From contig NZ_FOVI01000008.1 of the NCBI RefSeq assembly GCF_900115115.1, forward strand, positions 1 through 64,000: a stretch of DNA of 64,000 nt, in the 5' to 3' direction. The stretch comes from Paenimyroides ummariense (lineage in GTDB: Bacteria > Bacteroidota > Bacteroidia > Flavobacteriales > Flavobacteriaceae). Position 1 is the first letter of the stretch, and every line of letters begins with the position of its first letter. The position numbers were made by a program, and so were the translations under genes. Of this stretch, positions 7,679-16,600 are shown piece by piece. Under the pieces are notes generated by a model. The model ran no database searches. It had not been told where the DNA came from and saw only the letters and a program-made list of their open reading frames with translations.

Positions 7679-8604
7679 ACGTTATTTTTTGTTTTACTGT
7701 TACTAATATACAAATTTCTTCTTTTTGCTGTATAAATCGCTGCATTTAATTCAAAACCCAACAATAAAATCATACAGTTAATCCAAATATAAATCATTAT
7801 AACCAAAAGTGTACCAATTGATCCGTACAACTCGTTATATTTTGCAAATTTTGATACATAAAACCCGAAAGCTACCGAAGTTAAAGACATTAGCACGGTT
7901 GTAAAAACAGATCCGTAGGAAATAAATGCCAAATGTTTGGTTTCTTTTGTTCCGAATTTATAAAGAATGGATACGGTTAACAAGATCATTAAAACCACGA
8001 AAATATTTCTGCCGATATCAGCCAAATACGGATATTCAGAAAAATGCATCAACACTTCAACCGATAAATACACGGCTACCGATAAAACCAACATTAAACT
8101 TAACAACACCGATAAAACGATGGCTATTAAATATTGTCTGAAAAAATTTCGAGAGATTGATAAATGCGATGAAGACTGAAATCCGTTGATAATTGCGTTT
8201 ACACCATTTGCCATGAAAATAACCGACATGATTACCCCGGTTGATATCAAGCTTTTGTAAGAATTACTCATAATATCGACCAAAATCAACTCAATAGCAT
8301 CATACGTATTCGGCGGAACATTTTCTTCTACGAACAACAAAAAACTCTGTTGAAAATTATCGATTGGGATATACGGAATAAGATTCAGCAAAAATAACGC
8401 AAACGGAAAAAGCGCCATAAAAAAGGTAAAAGCAATAGATCCGGCTTTGTAATTCAAGGCACCTTCTACGATTCCGGCAATGTAAATTCGCAGCAATTCA
8501 TATAAAGTTAAGCCTTCTAAACCGGGCAGTTTTGTCCGCATAGAAAGCTTAATCAATTTGCCAATAACCGGCAGTTTTGTTATTTTAACTGATGATTTCC
8601 CCAA
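7675..8604 (-). CDS. YihY/UPF0761 family inner-membrane protein
   Basis: About six transmembrane helices are visible, with the family features YKAGSIAFTFFMALFPFALF and, at the end, IYIWINCMILLLGFELNAA. The family was once called BrkB/ribonuclease BN and is of uncertain function. The start is probably TTG at 8604, since the frame directly follows the nadC TAA and the next in-frame ATG would remove the conserved N-terminus. It lies between nadC and the DUF2147 gene with no gaps. Confidence 0.88.
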   Translation of the reverse strand: MGKSSVKITKLPVIGKLIKLSMRTKLPGLEGLTLYELLRIYIAGIVEGALNYKAGSIAFTFFMALFPFALFLLNLIPYIPIDNFQQSFLLFVEENVPPNTYDAIELILVDIMSNSYKSLISTGVIMSVIFMANGVNAIINGFQSSSHLSISRNFFRQYLIAIVLSVLLSLMLVLSVAVYLSVEVLMHFSEYPYLADIGRNIFVVLMILLTVSILYKFGTKETKHLAFISYGSVFTTVLMSLTSVAFGFYVSKFAKYNELYGSIGTLLVIMIYIWINCMILLLGFELNAAIYTAKRRNLYISNSKTKNNV

Positions 8605-9465
8605 TTATAAAACAGCTTTTAAACTTAAATCCATATTATAAACCGAATGTGTTAACGCGCCGCTCGATATAAAATCTACACCACATTCTGCATAATTACG
8701 GATGGTATTTTCGTTAATGTTTCCCGAAGATTCTGCAAAACACTTACCGTTAATCATTGCAACAGCTGTTTTGGTATCTTCATAATTAAAGTTATCGATT
8801 AAAATTTGATAAACACCATCATTTGTAAGAATTTCTTCAATTTCTGTCAAGTTTCTGGCTTCAACAATAATCTTTAAGTCTTTGTTATTGTCTTTTAAAT
8901 ATTGTTTGGTTTTAGTGATTGCTTGAGTAATTCCGCCTGCAAAATCAATATGATTGTCTTTCAGCATAATCACATCATACAACGCAAAACGGTGATTTTC
9001 GCCTCCGCCAATCTTTACCGCCCATTTTTCAATAGCTCGAATACCGGGTGTAGTTTTGCGGGTATCTAACACTTTTGCTTTAGTTCCTTCAACTAAATTC
9101 ACAAAAAACTTGGTTTTGGTTGCAATGGCACTCATACGCTGCATAGCATTTAAAACCACACGTTCTGCTTTTAAGATCGATTGTGATTTACCTGTAACAT
9201 AAAAAGCGATATCGCCATATTTTACGGGAGTTCCGTCGTTTATCAAAACTTCCACCTGCATTTCCGAATCCACATAATTAAAAACCATTTTGGCAAAATC
9301 AACTCCGGCTAAAACCCCTTCATCTTTTACCAACAATTTTGCTTTTCCCATAGCATCTGCGGGAATACAAGCTAACGAGCTGTGATCACCATCGCCAACA
9401 TCTTCGCGAATTGCATTTTCTATAATTAATTCTAATTCTTTATTAAACTGTTCTTTGGATATCAT
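8605..9465 (-). CDS. nadC: Nicotinate-nucleotide pyrophosphorylase (carboxylating)
   Basis: This enzyme joins quinolinate and PRPP to give nicotinate mononucleotide in de novo NAD synthesis. Diagnostic sequence: EDVGDGDHSSLACIP near the N-terminus, ERVVLNAMQRMSAIAT, DTRKTTPGIRAIEKWAVKIG with GGENHR, and ISSGALTHSV near the C-terminus. The product is 286 aa, full length. It heads the operon nadC-yihY-DUF2147. Confidence 0.96.
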   Translation of the reverse strand: MISKEQFNKELELIIENAIREDVGDGDHSSLACIPADAMGKAKLLVKDEGVLAGVDFAKMVFNYVDSEMQVEVLINDGTPVKYGDIAFYVTGKSQSILKAERVVLNAMQRMSAIATKTKFFVNLVEGTKAKVLDTRKTTPGIRAIEKWAVKIGGGENHRFALYDVIMLKDNHIDFAGGITQAITKTKQYLKDNNKDLKIIVEARNLTEIEEILTNDGVYQILIDNFNYEDTKTAVAMINGKCFAESSGNINENTIRNYAECGVDFISSGALTHSVYNMDLSLKAVL

Positions 9466-9536
9466 TTTTTTCTATCTTTAATGGCTAAAGTACGAAATTT
9501 TGGTATTTTTGAGATGCAATTTTAGTAAAAACAACT

Positions 9537-9570
9537 ATGAAAACAGAAATTTCTTGGAACGATTTTGAAA
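9537..9570 (+). repeat. Stranded duplicate of the csaA 5' end
   Basis: These 34 nt, starting with ATG, are identical to the first 34 nt of csaA at 11063-11096. Here the frame runs only 17 codons (MKTEISWNDF, then EIIIIEI) and stops at 9590. A TATTTTTG box at 9504-9511 lies where csaA's own promoter would be expected. See the csaA entry. Confidence 0.9.
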
Positions 9571-9650
9571 TCATCATAATTGAAATTTAATTGATCGCAC
9601 ATTAATTTGATATTCTAAAATAATTTCCGTAAATTGAAAAAAAACAATTT

Positions 9651-11063
9651 ATGATTAGATTCAATTCTCTATTTACACAAATATTTATTTTACACCTTTT
9701 TATCATTCCCTTTAATAGTAAGGCTCAAGAAAATTTAGTGTTAAACCCCAGTTTCGAAGACTTTAATCCGGATGAAGAACTAAGTTGTACTGCATATACT
9801 TCCGAAAAATTTTCAAAAACTATTATGCATTGGAAATCACCTTCTGTAGGTTCACCAGACATCATAAGTATGGATGTAGCCCCAAACTGTCTAACTTATG
9901 CTTTAAATACAAGTATGTCAGATCAATTACCCAGAACCGGAAAATCCTATTCTGCAATGATTAATAGAGATTCTGAAAATGAAACATTCAGAGAGTATAT
10001 TCAAGGAACATTATCAAGTAATTTGGAAGCAGGGATTAATTATAAGGTTAAATTTTATATTTCGTTAGGAGCTACATCTGGGAGAACTACAAATAATATA
10101 GGTATTAAATTTTTTGATTCTGAACAAAGTTTTCAAACAACTTCTGTTATAGATATTGTACCTGATGCAAATTATGATGGTAAACCTCTTGCTAACAAAG
10201 ATGATTGGACAGAAATTACATTCGACTTTACTCCCACTGATTCAAATTTAAGGTACTTTGTTATAGGGAATTTCTTTGATGGTGAAAACACTGATTTTGA
10301 ACTTATAGAAGGTAGTCTAATAACCGATTTTTATTATAACTTAGTTGATGATGTTTCAATAACTAAAGTTCCAACTGTTATTTTCGATGAAATGGGACCT
10401 TATTGTGAAGGATCTGAATTTACGTTACCAACAGCTTCGTTAAATGGTATAAAGGGAACTTGGACTCCTGAAATAAATAATACGCAAACAACCACATACA
10501 CATTTACACCTAATGATGATACGTACCCTTCAACCCAAATCACGATAGAAATTATACCAGAGTTTGATTTTGAAATAAATCAATTTTGTAAAAATCATTC
10601 TGCTTGGTTAAGCGTTACAGGAAATAGTCTGGTTAATATTGAAAATTCAAAAATAATATGGGAAGTTAATGGTGTAAAGTTCGAAAACAAAGAACTTAAT
10701 ATCAACAATTACAATTCCATTTCAGGAAGTGTCACAGTAATTAGTGAATATGGTTGTTCAAAAACTAAAGAATTTAATATTACATTAAATCCCAATCAAT
10801 GTATGATACCAAAAGGTATTTCGCCAAATGGAGATGGTTCAAACGATTATTTTGATCTTACAACTTTAAATGTAAAGAACATTAGTCTATTTAATAGATT
10901 TGGTACAATTGTCTTTAATAAAAAAGATTACAAAAACGAATGGCATGGACAATCTAACAGTGGAAATATTTTGCCTTCTGGTGTTTATTTTTATAATATT
11001 GTAACCTATAAAAACGAAACCTTTACTGGTTGGGTACAATTAATTAGAGAAACTGAACAATAA
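9651..11063 (+). CDS. Secreted protein with type B T9SS sorting domain
   Basis: A signal peptide (about residues 1-25, ending NSKAQ) is followed by a region starting NLVLNPSFED, typical of carbohydrate-binding-like modules in Bacteroidota surface proteins. An Ig/PKD-like section comes next (residues 245-380). The C-terminus is the gliding-motility-associated (CHU_C, type B) sorting domain: PKGISPNGDGSNDYFDL, ISLFNRFGTIVF, and LPSGVYFYNIV. The cargo would leave through the type IX system to the cell surface. The gene sits exactly between a duplicated csaA start and csaA itself, and its TAA overlaps the csaA ATG by one base, which suggests insertion at this site. Confidence 0.88.
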   Translation: MIRFNSLFTQIFILHLFIIPFNSKAQENLVLNPSFEDFNPDEELSCTAYTSEKFSKTIMHWKSPSVGSPDIISMDVAPNCLTYALNTSMSDQLPRTGKSYSAMINRDSENETFREYIQGTLSSNLEAGINYKVKFYISLGATSGRTTNNIGIKFFDSEQSFQTTSVIDIVPDANYDGKPLANKDDWTEITFDFTPTDSNLRYFVIGNFFDGENTDFELIEGSLITDFYYNLVDDVSITKVPTVIFDEMGPYCEGSEFTLPTASLNGIKGTWTPEINNTQTTTYTFTPNDDTYPSTQITIEIIPEFDFEINQFCKNHSAWLSVTGNSLVNIENSKIIWEVNGVKFENKELNINNYNSISGSVTVISEYGCSKTKEFNITLNPNQCMIPKGISPNGDGSNDYFDLTTLNVKNISLFNRFGTIVFNKKDYKNEWHGQSNSGNILPSGVYFYNIVTYKNETFTGWVQLIRETEQ

Positions 11064-11404
11064 TGAAAACAGAAATTTCTTGGAACGATTTTGAAAAGAT
11101 CGATATTCGTGTAGGAACGATTGTTGATGCACAACCGTTTGAAAAAGCTAAAAATCCGGCTTATAAACTGTGGATTGATTTTGGATCAGAAATAGGCACT
11201 AGAAAAACATCGGCACAAATTACCGTTTTGTATGGTACTGATGATTTAATTGGCAAACAAATTGTTGCTGTGGTTAATTTTCCACCTAAACAAATTGCCG
11301 ATTTTATGAGCGAATGTCTTGTTTTGGGTGCTGTTGGCAGTGATAAAGAAGTTACGTTGCTCACTCCAGGAAAAGCTGTAGAAAATGGTTTGGCAATTGG
11401 CTAA
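11063..11404 (+). CDS. csaA: CsaA-type tRNA-binding domain protein
   Basis: A single OB-fold tRNA-binding domain of 113 aa, as in CsaA, an export-related chaperone that also binds tRNA. Sequence seen: FEKIDIRVGTIVDAQPFEKAKNP, KTSAQIT, VVNFPPKQIADFMSE and LLTPGKAV. The start codon overlaps the stop of the T9SS gene (TAATG). The first 34 nt are also present at 9537-9570, so the original 5' end was duplicated when 1.5 kb was inserted. The intact copy now depends on read-through from the inserted gene or a new promoter. Confidence 0.93.
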   Translation: MKTEISWNDFEKIDIRVGTIVDAQPFEKAKNPAYKLWIDFGSEIGTRKTSAQITVLYGTDDLIGKQIVAVVNFPPKQIADFMSECLVLGAVGSDKEVTLLTPGKAVENGLAIG

Positions 11405-11428
11405 ACTAAACTATTTTTTATTCAAAAC

Positions 11429-11567
11429 ACATAGAACATAGCTATAAATACTGCATAAACGTTTTTATAGTTCGTTATTGACAAAAACATAGCTTTGTTG
11501 CACTATTTGTTTTATCAAAGATAAGAATCACTCTGCCTTTCAAAACGTAAAACCTATATGTCTATGT
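11429..11567. repeat. Degenerate inverted ACATAG/CTATGT intergenic repeat
   Basis: ACATAGAACATAG at 11429-11441 and CTATATGTCTATGT at 11554-11567 are imperfect inverted copies. A third ACATAG lies between them. Elements with this CTATGT signature recur between genes in Flavobacterium genomes, from general knowledge. No coding frame is visible in the interval. Confidence 0.5.
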
Positions 11568-11643
11568 TGTTAAATGGTATGTTTTTCAATATCATTGTTC
11601 TTTTTGTTGTGTATTAAAGCTATTTTTGCAAAAACAAATTTCT

Positions 11644-12117
11644 ATGAATATCAAACTTTTGGCAATTGGTAAAACCGATAATAAAAATCTGCAAGCGTTA
11701 ATTGATGAATACACCAAGCGTTTGGGATTTTACATTAAGTTTGATTTAGAAATTATTGGCGATATTAAAAACGTTAAAAACCTTTCGGAAGCGCAACAAA
11801 AACAAAAAGAAGGCGAATTGATTTTAAGTAAACTTACTGCTACTGATCATTTGATTTTGTTAGATGAAAACGGGAAAAGTTTTTCGAGCGTTGGTTTTGC
11901 CGATGAACTTCAAAAGAAAATGAACGCAGGTATTAAAACTTTGGTATTTGTAATTGGCGGACCTTACGGTTTTTCAGACGATGTTTACAAAAAAGCAAAC
12001 GGTAAAATCTCGCTATCGGCAATGACGTTTTCGCACCAAATGGTTCGTTTGTTTGTGATTGAACAGATTTACCGCGGTTTTACTATTTTAAAGAATGAAC
12101 CGTATCATCATCAGTAG
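11644..12117 (+). CDS. rlmH: 23S rRNA (pseudouridine-1915 N3)-methyltransferase
   Basis: RlmH methylates pseudouridine 1915 in helix 69 of 23S rRNA. SPOUT-fold signatures are clear: MNIKLLAIGKTDNK at the start, LILLDENGKSFSS, FVIGGPYGFSD for SAM binding, and a C-terminus ending PYHHQ. The ATG at 11644 gives 157 aa, the usual size; an upstream start would add six residues. A hairpin (12124-12147) lies 6 nt after the stop but lacks a good T run. Confidence 0.97.
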   Translation: MNIKLLAIGKTDNKNLQALIDEYTKRLGFYIKFDLEIIGDIKNVKNLSEAQQKQKEGELILSKLTATDHLILLDENGKSFSSVGFADELQKKMNAGIKTLVFVIGGPYGFSDDVYKKANGKISLSAMTFSHQMVRLFVIEQIYRGFTILKNEPYHHQ

Positions 12118-12195
12118 ATTTTTGTTGATATTTTTTAAAATATCGACATTCTAATCGGTTTTGTATATTTTAAATTTATGAACCATATTACAATT

Positions 12196-12861
12196 ATGAA
12201 ATACTATACAATTCACATTAATGATTCAGGAGCAATTGAAGATACTGATATAAAGAATATCGCAGGAGAAAAAATTTTAATATGTAAAATGTATGATGAT
12301 CCTAAATTTAACAATCTAAATGATATTTTACACTCCTTAAAAGGTTACGTTCTGAATGAAAAGGCATTAAATATTTTCAAAGAAAGTAATACGATTCCTT
12401 TTAAAATATCTAAGGCAAAAGTATTGCGAAAAGAAAAAGTAATGGGCTTTATAAGAAAATATAAATCATATGATTTCTATGAACTTGATTTGCTTGATGA
12501 AAAGGCGGAAGAATGTTATGAATGGATAGACTTTGAAAAGAGCGAAGTTTTTGCTGTTGAAAGTTCACAGAAAAAAATAAAAATAAGATCACATCAGGAA
12601 ACGTTGGATTTAATTGAAATAAACAAATCAAATCCAGAGAAAAGTTACTCTTTTGAGACATTAAAAATTGTCTTCAATAAAAACTTTAACTCAAAAATAG
12701 ATCTATTTAAAATACCTTATTATTCTTGGGGAATTTATGTTTCTGAAGCGTTAAAAAGTAAACTCGAAAGTAAAAATATAACAGATATTTCATTTGCAGA
12801 AAATAAAGAGCAAATAGGAAAAGTATGGAAACCTTATTTTCCAAAAATAGAGTTCGATTAA
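12196..12861 (+). CDS. Uncharacterised protein resembling DUF1629/Imm11-type immunity proteins
   Basis: The protein has no signal peptide or membrane segment and is rich in lysine and glutamate. The C-terminal part (IPYYSWGIYVSEALKSKLESKNITDISF) resembles the end of DUF1629 proteins, several of which are predicted immunity proteins to polymorphic toxins. The match is by eye and weak. The ATG at 12196 (MKYYTIHIND) is preferred, though one at 12178 would add six residues. No toxin gene is adjacent. Codon use is more AT-rich than in the neighbouring rlmH. Confidence 0.45.
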   Translation: MKYYTIHINDSGAIEDTDIKNIAGEKILICKMYDDPKFNNLNDILHSLKGYVLNEKALNIFKESNTIPFKISKAKVLRKEKVMGFIRKYKSYDFYELDLLDEKAEECYEWIDFEKSEVFAVESSQKKIKIRSHQETLDLIEINKSNPEKSYSFETLKIVFNKNFNSKIDLFKIPYYSWGIYVSEALKSKLESKNITDISFAENKEQIGKVWKPYFPKIEFD

Positions 12862-12921
12862 TAAAACAAAAAATTAGTAAAAATTAAATTTGGATAAGCT
12901 CATCCTATCCATAAAATATTT

Positions 12922-13509
12922 TTAATTCACATAAACCTCACTATTCAAGCTTTGTGAAATCTTTTGTTTTTCTAGTTCAATTAGAATATTCACAAAATTT
13001 TCAACACTTATGTTTTTATCTATTCTTACCAAATAAGTTTGTGTTTTATCTAACGGATTTTTAGCATCGGCAACCGATTTTAACAACAAACTTTCAACTC
13101 CTTCTGCTAATTCGTAAACAGGCTGGTTCTCTAAAGCAAAACTTTTAAACGGCACTTTTACATACGCATTTTGCTTGTGAACGGTATCGCTGTAAACCAT
13201 GTAAATATCTTTGGTATCTTCGTGCATACCGCCAACTTTATGCTTTTTCTCAGTCAAATCATGTAAAAATGGAGCAACTTCATTCATTGTTATATCTCTA
13301 TCAACTGAAAGCACCCAATGTGTATTTCCTATCAAGCTGTTTTTTTTGATTTCAACTTTACCTACTTCATTTTTAAGAATATAAGCCGGACTAAAATCAG
13401 TCATTTCTGTTACAACAGAAAAATCAGACCGACTAATTTTCATTTCTTTTTGTTGACACGATGCGAATAAGATCGCTCCAAAAATCAAGGTAAACAGTTT
13501 AGTTTTCAT
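12922..13509 (-). CDS. Uncharacterised lipoprotein
   Basis: A lipoprotein signal peptide ends in LFASC (Cys18 from the ATG at 13509; an ATG two codons upstream is also possible). The rest shows two similar segments, WVLSVDRDITMNEVAPFLHDL and YLVRIDKNISVENFVNILIEL. They resemble the strand-helix unit of ExbD/TolR periplasmic domains, although no transmembrane anchor of that type is present. Its function is unknown. It follows a second small lipoprotein gene and folP on the same strand. Confidence 0.7.
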   Translation of the reverse strand: MKTKLFTLIFGAILFASCQQKEMKISRSDFSVVTEMTDFSPAYILKNEVGKVEIKKNSLIGNTHWVLSVDRDITMNEVAPFLHDLTEKKHKVGGMHEDTKDIYMVYSDTVHKQNAYVKVPFKSFALENQPVYELAEGVESLLLKSVADAKNPLDKTQTYLVRIDKNISVENFVNILIELEKQKISQSLNSEVYVN

Positions 13510-13531
13510 AATCATTAATAAACTTTAATTC

Positions 13532-13984
13532 TTATTTAACGTTTTGATTATTAAGATATTTATTTTCAAAATTCAGTTTTTCAGATTCACTCATTCTTAC
13601 AAATTTATCTTTATATTCAGTAATATATTTTTTAGGAAATTTTATCCAACCCGACATATATTCGCATTCTATATTTATAGCCTCGCTTTTCAATACTTCT
13701 TTTTTATTTACTAAATATATAATATATCCATATCCGCAAGGCATAACCTCTGATTTCTCACTAAAAATCCATTGAGTTTTCATTTTCTTTAATGTTTCAA
13801 TATCATCAATATAAAAATCTTTATAATCATCAATCCATTCGCCTTCAGTTCCAATTACGAACAATTTGTATTTACCATTTTCAACTTCATAATTCTCAAA
13901 AAAATATACTTCATTGGGAAGTTTTTCTGAACAACCTATAAATAAAACCAATGAGAATAATATAATTAGGATTTTAGTTTTCAT
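13532..13984 (-). CDS. Small uncharacterised lipoprotein
   Basis: A lipoprotein signal peptide (ILFSLVLFIGC, lipidated cysteine at residue 18) is followed by about 130 residues with many aromatic and charged residues and no family I recognise. The start overlaps the 3' end of folP by 11 nt, so it is probably translated from the folP message. Base composition is more AT-rich than folP. Confidence 0.7.
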   Translation of the reverse strand: MKTKILIILFSLVLFIGCSEKLPNEVYFFENYEVENGKYKLFVIGTEGEWIDDYKDFYIDDIETLKKMKTQWIFSEKSEVMPCGYGYIIYLVNKKEVLKSEAINIECEYMSGWIKFPKKYITEYKDKFVRMSESEKLNFENKYLNNQNVK

Positions 13985-14804
13985 ATGTTTTCGTATATAA
14001 TTTTACACATTCTACCGCTTCTTTCACATCGTGCACACGCAACAAATTGGCTCCTTTTATTAATGAAATGGTATTTAAAACACTAGTCCCGTTTAAGGCT
14101 TCCTGTGGTGTGGTTTCGAAAAATTTATAAATCATCGATTTTCTTGAAAGTGCCGATAATACAGGAACATTCAAATTTTGCAACAAATCCAATTTATTTA
14201 AAACTTCGTAATTCTGATCCAACGTTTTCGAAAATCCAAAACCAGGATCCACAATTACATCAACAATTCCGTGCTGTTGTGCCTGTGCTATTTTATCAGA
14301 AAAATAATAAATCATTTCGTGCATAACATCATCATAATTGGTAAACTGCTGCATGTTTTGTGGTGTTCCTTTCATGTGCATCATAATGTATGGCGCTTTA
14401 AAACTGCCAACAACGGGCATCATTTTATCGTCTAAATTGCCTGCCGAAACATCGTTTATCATCGCTGCACCCAAATCTAACGTCTGTTTGGCAACTTCAG
14501 ACCGAAACGTATCAACAGATAAAATAATATCAGGAAATTTATCAATCAAATGTTTTACAACCGGCACAATCCGTTGCAACTCTTCATCTTCCGAAACAAA
14601 AGGTGCGTTTGGTTGGGTAGAATACGCGCCAACATCAATAATATCAACACCTTCCAGCAACATTCTTTCGGTTTGTTGTTCGATTTTTTCTAACGAATGA
14701 TGCAATCCGCCATCGAAAAAAGAATTGGGTGTAACGTTTAAAATCCCCATTACTTTTGGAACTTCAAACGTGATTAATTTGCCTTTACACTTGATCGATT
14801 TCAT
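13974..14804 (-). CDS. folP: Dihydropteroate synthase
   Basis: FolP condenses para-aminobenzoate with dihydropterin pyrophosphate in folate synthesis and is the sulfonamide target. Signatures: VMGILNVTPNSFFDGG, DVGAYSTQPNAPFVS, LSVDTFRSEVA, NDVSAGN, VDPGFGFSKT and SRKSMI. The length of 276 aa is normal. It is divergent from the DUF1599 gene, and two small lipoprotein genes follow it. Confidence 0.97.
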   Translation of the reverse strand: MKSIKCKGKLITFEVPKVMGILNVTPNSFFDGGLHHSLEKIEQQTERMLLEGVDIIDVGAYSTQPNAPFVSEDEELQRIVPVVKHLIDKFPDIILSVDTFRSEVAKQTLDLGAAMINDVSAGNLDDKMMPVVGSFKAPYIMMHMKGTPQNMQQFTNYDDVMHEMIYYFSDKIAQAQQHGIVDVIVDPGFGFSKTLDQNYEVLNKLDLLQNLNVPVLSALSRKSMIYKFFETTPQEALNGTSVLNTISLIKGANLLRVHDVKEAVECVKLYTKTYEN

Positions 14805-14891
14805 TATTTATTGGAATAAATACCTGCTTTTAATTTTTATTGTGAAAACAGATTGTTATTTTTGATAAAATTTACACAAAGATACTTTAAT

Positions 14892-15434
14892 ATGCTTTCT
14901 ACAGCGGAACAATATGATAAAATAATTGCTATTTGCCGACAATTATACATTAAAAAATTACAAGATTACGGTTGTGCGTGGCGCATTTTAAGGTTACCGT
15001 CATTAACCGATCAAATTTACATTAAAGCGTGCAGAATTAGATCTTTACAGGAAAATGATGTACGAAAAATTGATGAAGACGAAACTTCGGAATTTATCGG
15101 AATCATTAATTACAGTATTATGGCGTTGATTCAGTTGGAAAAAGGTGTTTCTAAAGAAGCCGATTTAACGAATGAGGAAGCTATTGATTTGTACGACAAA
15201 CACATTGCGATTACCAAAGAATTAATGCTGAATAAAAACCACGATTACGGCGAGGCTTGGCGCGATATGCGTATTTCGTCGCACACCGATATTATTCTAC
15301 AAAAATTGTTGCGTGTTAAGCAAATTGAAGACAATAACGGAAAAACCATTGTTTCTGAAGGATTGGATGCTAATTACCAAGACATGATCAACTACGCGGT
15401 TTTCGCATTAATTTTAATGGATTTTGCCCAATAA
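14892..15434 (+). CDS. DUF1599 domain protein
   Basis: The protein holds two tandem copies of the short DUF1599 unit: ICRQLYIKKLQDYGCAWRI (about residue 12) and TKELMLNKNHDYGEAWRDM (about residue 105), each followed by a helix with Asp and Lys. DUF1599 is suggested to relate to nucleotide modification and is common next to folP in Flavobacteria. The ATG at 14892 (MLSTAEQ) is chosen as the conserved start, giving 180 aa. A TATTTTTG box lies at 14857-14864. Confidence 0.85.
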   Translation: MLSTAEQYDKIIAICRQLYIKKLQDYGCAWRILRLPSLTDQIYIKACRIRSLQENDVRKIDEDETSEFIGIINYSIMALIQLEKGVSKEADLTNEEAIDLYDKHIAITKELMLNKNHDYGEAWRDMRISSHTDIILQKLLRVKQIEDNNGKTIVSEGLDANYQDMINYAVFALILMDFAQ

Positions 15435-15508
15435 CAACCTATTAACAAGCGATTAACAACTTACATTTATATCAAATCTTATTTTTGAAAAAAGTAAAAA
15501 AATAAAAA

Positions 15509-16600
15509 ATGGAAAACTTTAAAAAATATTTACCGTGGACAATTAGAATAATCATCTCGTTTTTATTCTTGATTTCTGCCGTTGCCAAGTTATACCCGAG
15601 TCCGTATTTCGCTATTTCAACTTTTGAAGTAAAGCAATTGTATCCAATGGGATTTTCGGAAGATTTTGCAGTGTTTTTCTCTCGAATTTTAATTGGAATA
15701 GAATTAGCATTGGGAATTTTACTGTTACAAAATAACTTTTTGCGAAGAATAGTAGTTCCTGCAACCATGTTAATGCTGGTGGTTTTTACGGTTCATTTAA
15801 CGATTGATACCATACAAACCGGTGGAAATTCTGGTAACTGCGGATGTTTTGGAAGTTTGTTACCAATGACACCTATCGAAGCAATTATCAAGAACGTTGT
15901 AGCCATTATTTTATTGGTAATTTACTTATACGTTACACCGAAATCGGCAAAAGAAGGCAGCAATTTTTGGGTATTATCAACCATAACATTTGCATCAATT
16001 TTAGCATTGTTTATGTTGGCTCCAATTCAGCCAAAAGTAGCTGAAGTTGCTACAGAAGAAATTGAAACACCTTTAGAAAGCACAGAGACAATAGAAACAC
16101 AACCAACTGAACCGGTTGATATAACTCCAGCTGAAACTCAGGTTACAAAAGAAGTTCCTACCGAAGTAGCTAAACCGGTTGTTGACGAACCTGCACAAGT
16201 AAAATCGGGTTATGCACAGTATTTCTCGAATATCGATCAAGGTAAAAAGATATTCGCGTTATTTGTTCCTGGTTGCGAGCATTGTAGAGATGTAGCGAAG
16301 GAACTGACAGAGATGAAGAAAAAGAACAAGGATTTCCCTCAAATTCAAATTGTTTTTATGAACGAAGAACCAGAGAAAATTCCTGATTTCTTTTCGTTCG
16401 CCGGCGCAACCTATCCTTACAAAATTATTGAAGTAATTCCGTTTTGGAAATTGTTGGGAAGCGGTAAAGATACACCTGGAATCATCTATTTTTGGAATGG
16501 GAACAAAATCAAAGAATGGGACGGCATTAACGAGAAAAAATTCGTTGGATCTGAACTAAAATCCATTTTGAAAAAGAATTATTCCGAAATTAAAAAATAG
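15509..16600 (+). CDS. DoxX/MauE-like membrane protein fused to a thioredoxin-like domain
   Basis: The N-terminal 150 residues are a four-helix membrane domain of the DoxX/MauE type with the cysteine motif NCGCFG. A fifth helix follows, then a Pro/Thr/Glu-rich linker (residues 180-235). The C-terminal periplasmic domain is thioredoxin-like with FVPGCEHC as its CxxC site. Such fusions are common in Bacteroidota and are thought to pass electrons across the membrane to periplasmic thiols. It starts a five-part run with an ABC permease, a TlpA-like lipoprotein and tpiA. Confidence 0.85.
   Translation: MENFKKYLPWTIRIIISFLFLISAVAKLYPSPYFAISTFEVKQLYPMGFSEDFAVFFSRILIGIELALGILLLQNNFLRRIVVPATMLMLVVFTVHLTIDTIQTGGNSGNCGCFGSLLPMTPIEAIIKNVVAIILLVIYLYVTPKSAKEGSNFWVLSTITFASILALFMLAPIQPKVAEVATEEIETPLESTETIETQPTEPVDITPAETQVTKEVPTEVAKPVVDEPAQVKSGYAQYFSNIDQGKKIFALFVPGCEHCRDVAKELTEMKKKNKDFPQIQIVFMNEEPEKIPDFFSFAGATYPYKIIEVIPFWKLLGSGKDTPGIIYFWNGNKIKEWDGINEKKFVGSELKSILKKNYSEIKK

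Noticed and set aside
7447..7749. Plus-strand frame of 100 codons opposite the DUF2147 gene
   Set aside because: It is the antisense shadow of a well-supported gene with signal peptide and family motifs.
12124..12147. Terminator of rlmH
   Set aside because: The hairpin (11 bp with one G-T pair) is real, but no T run follows on either strand, so termination is not supported.
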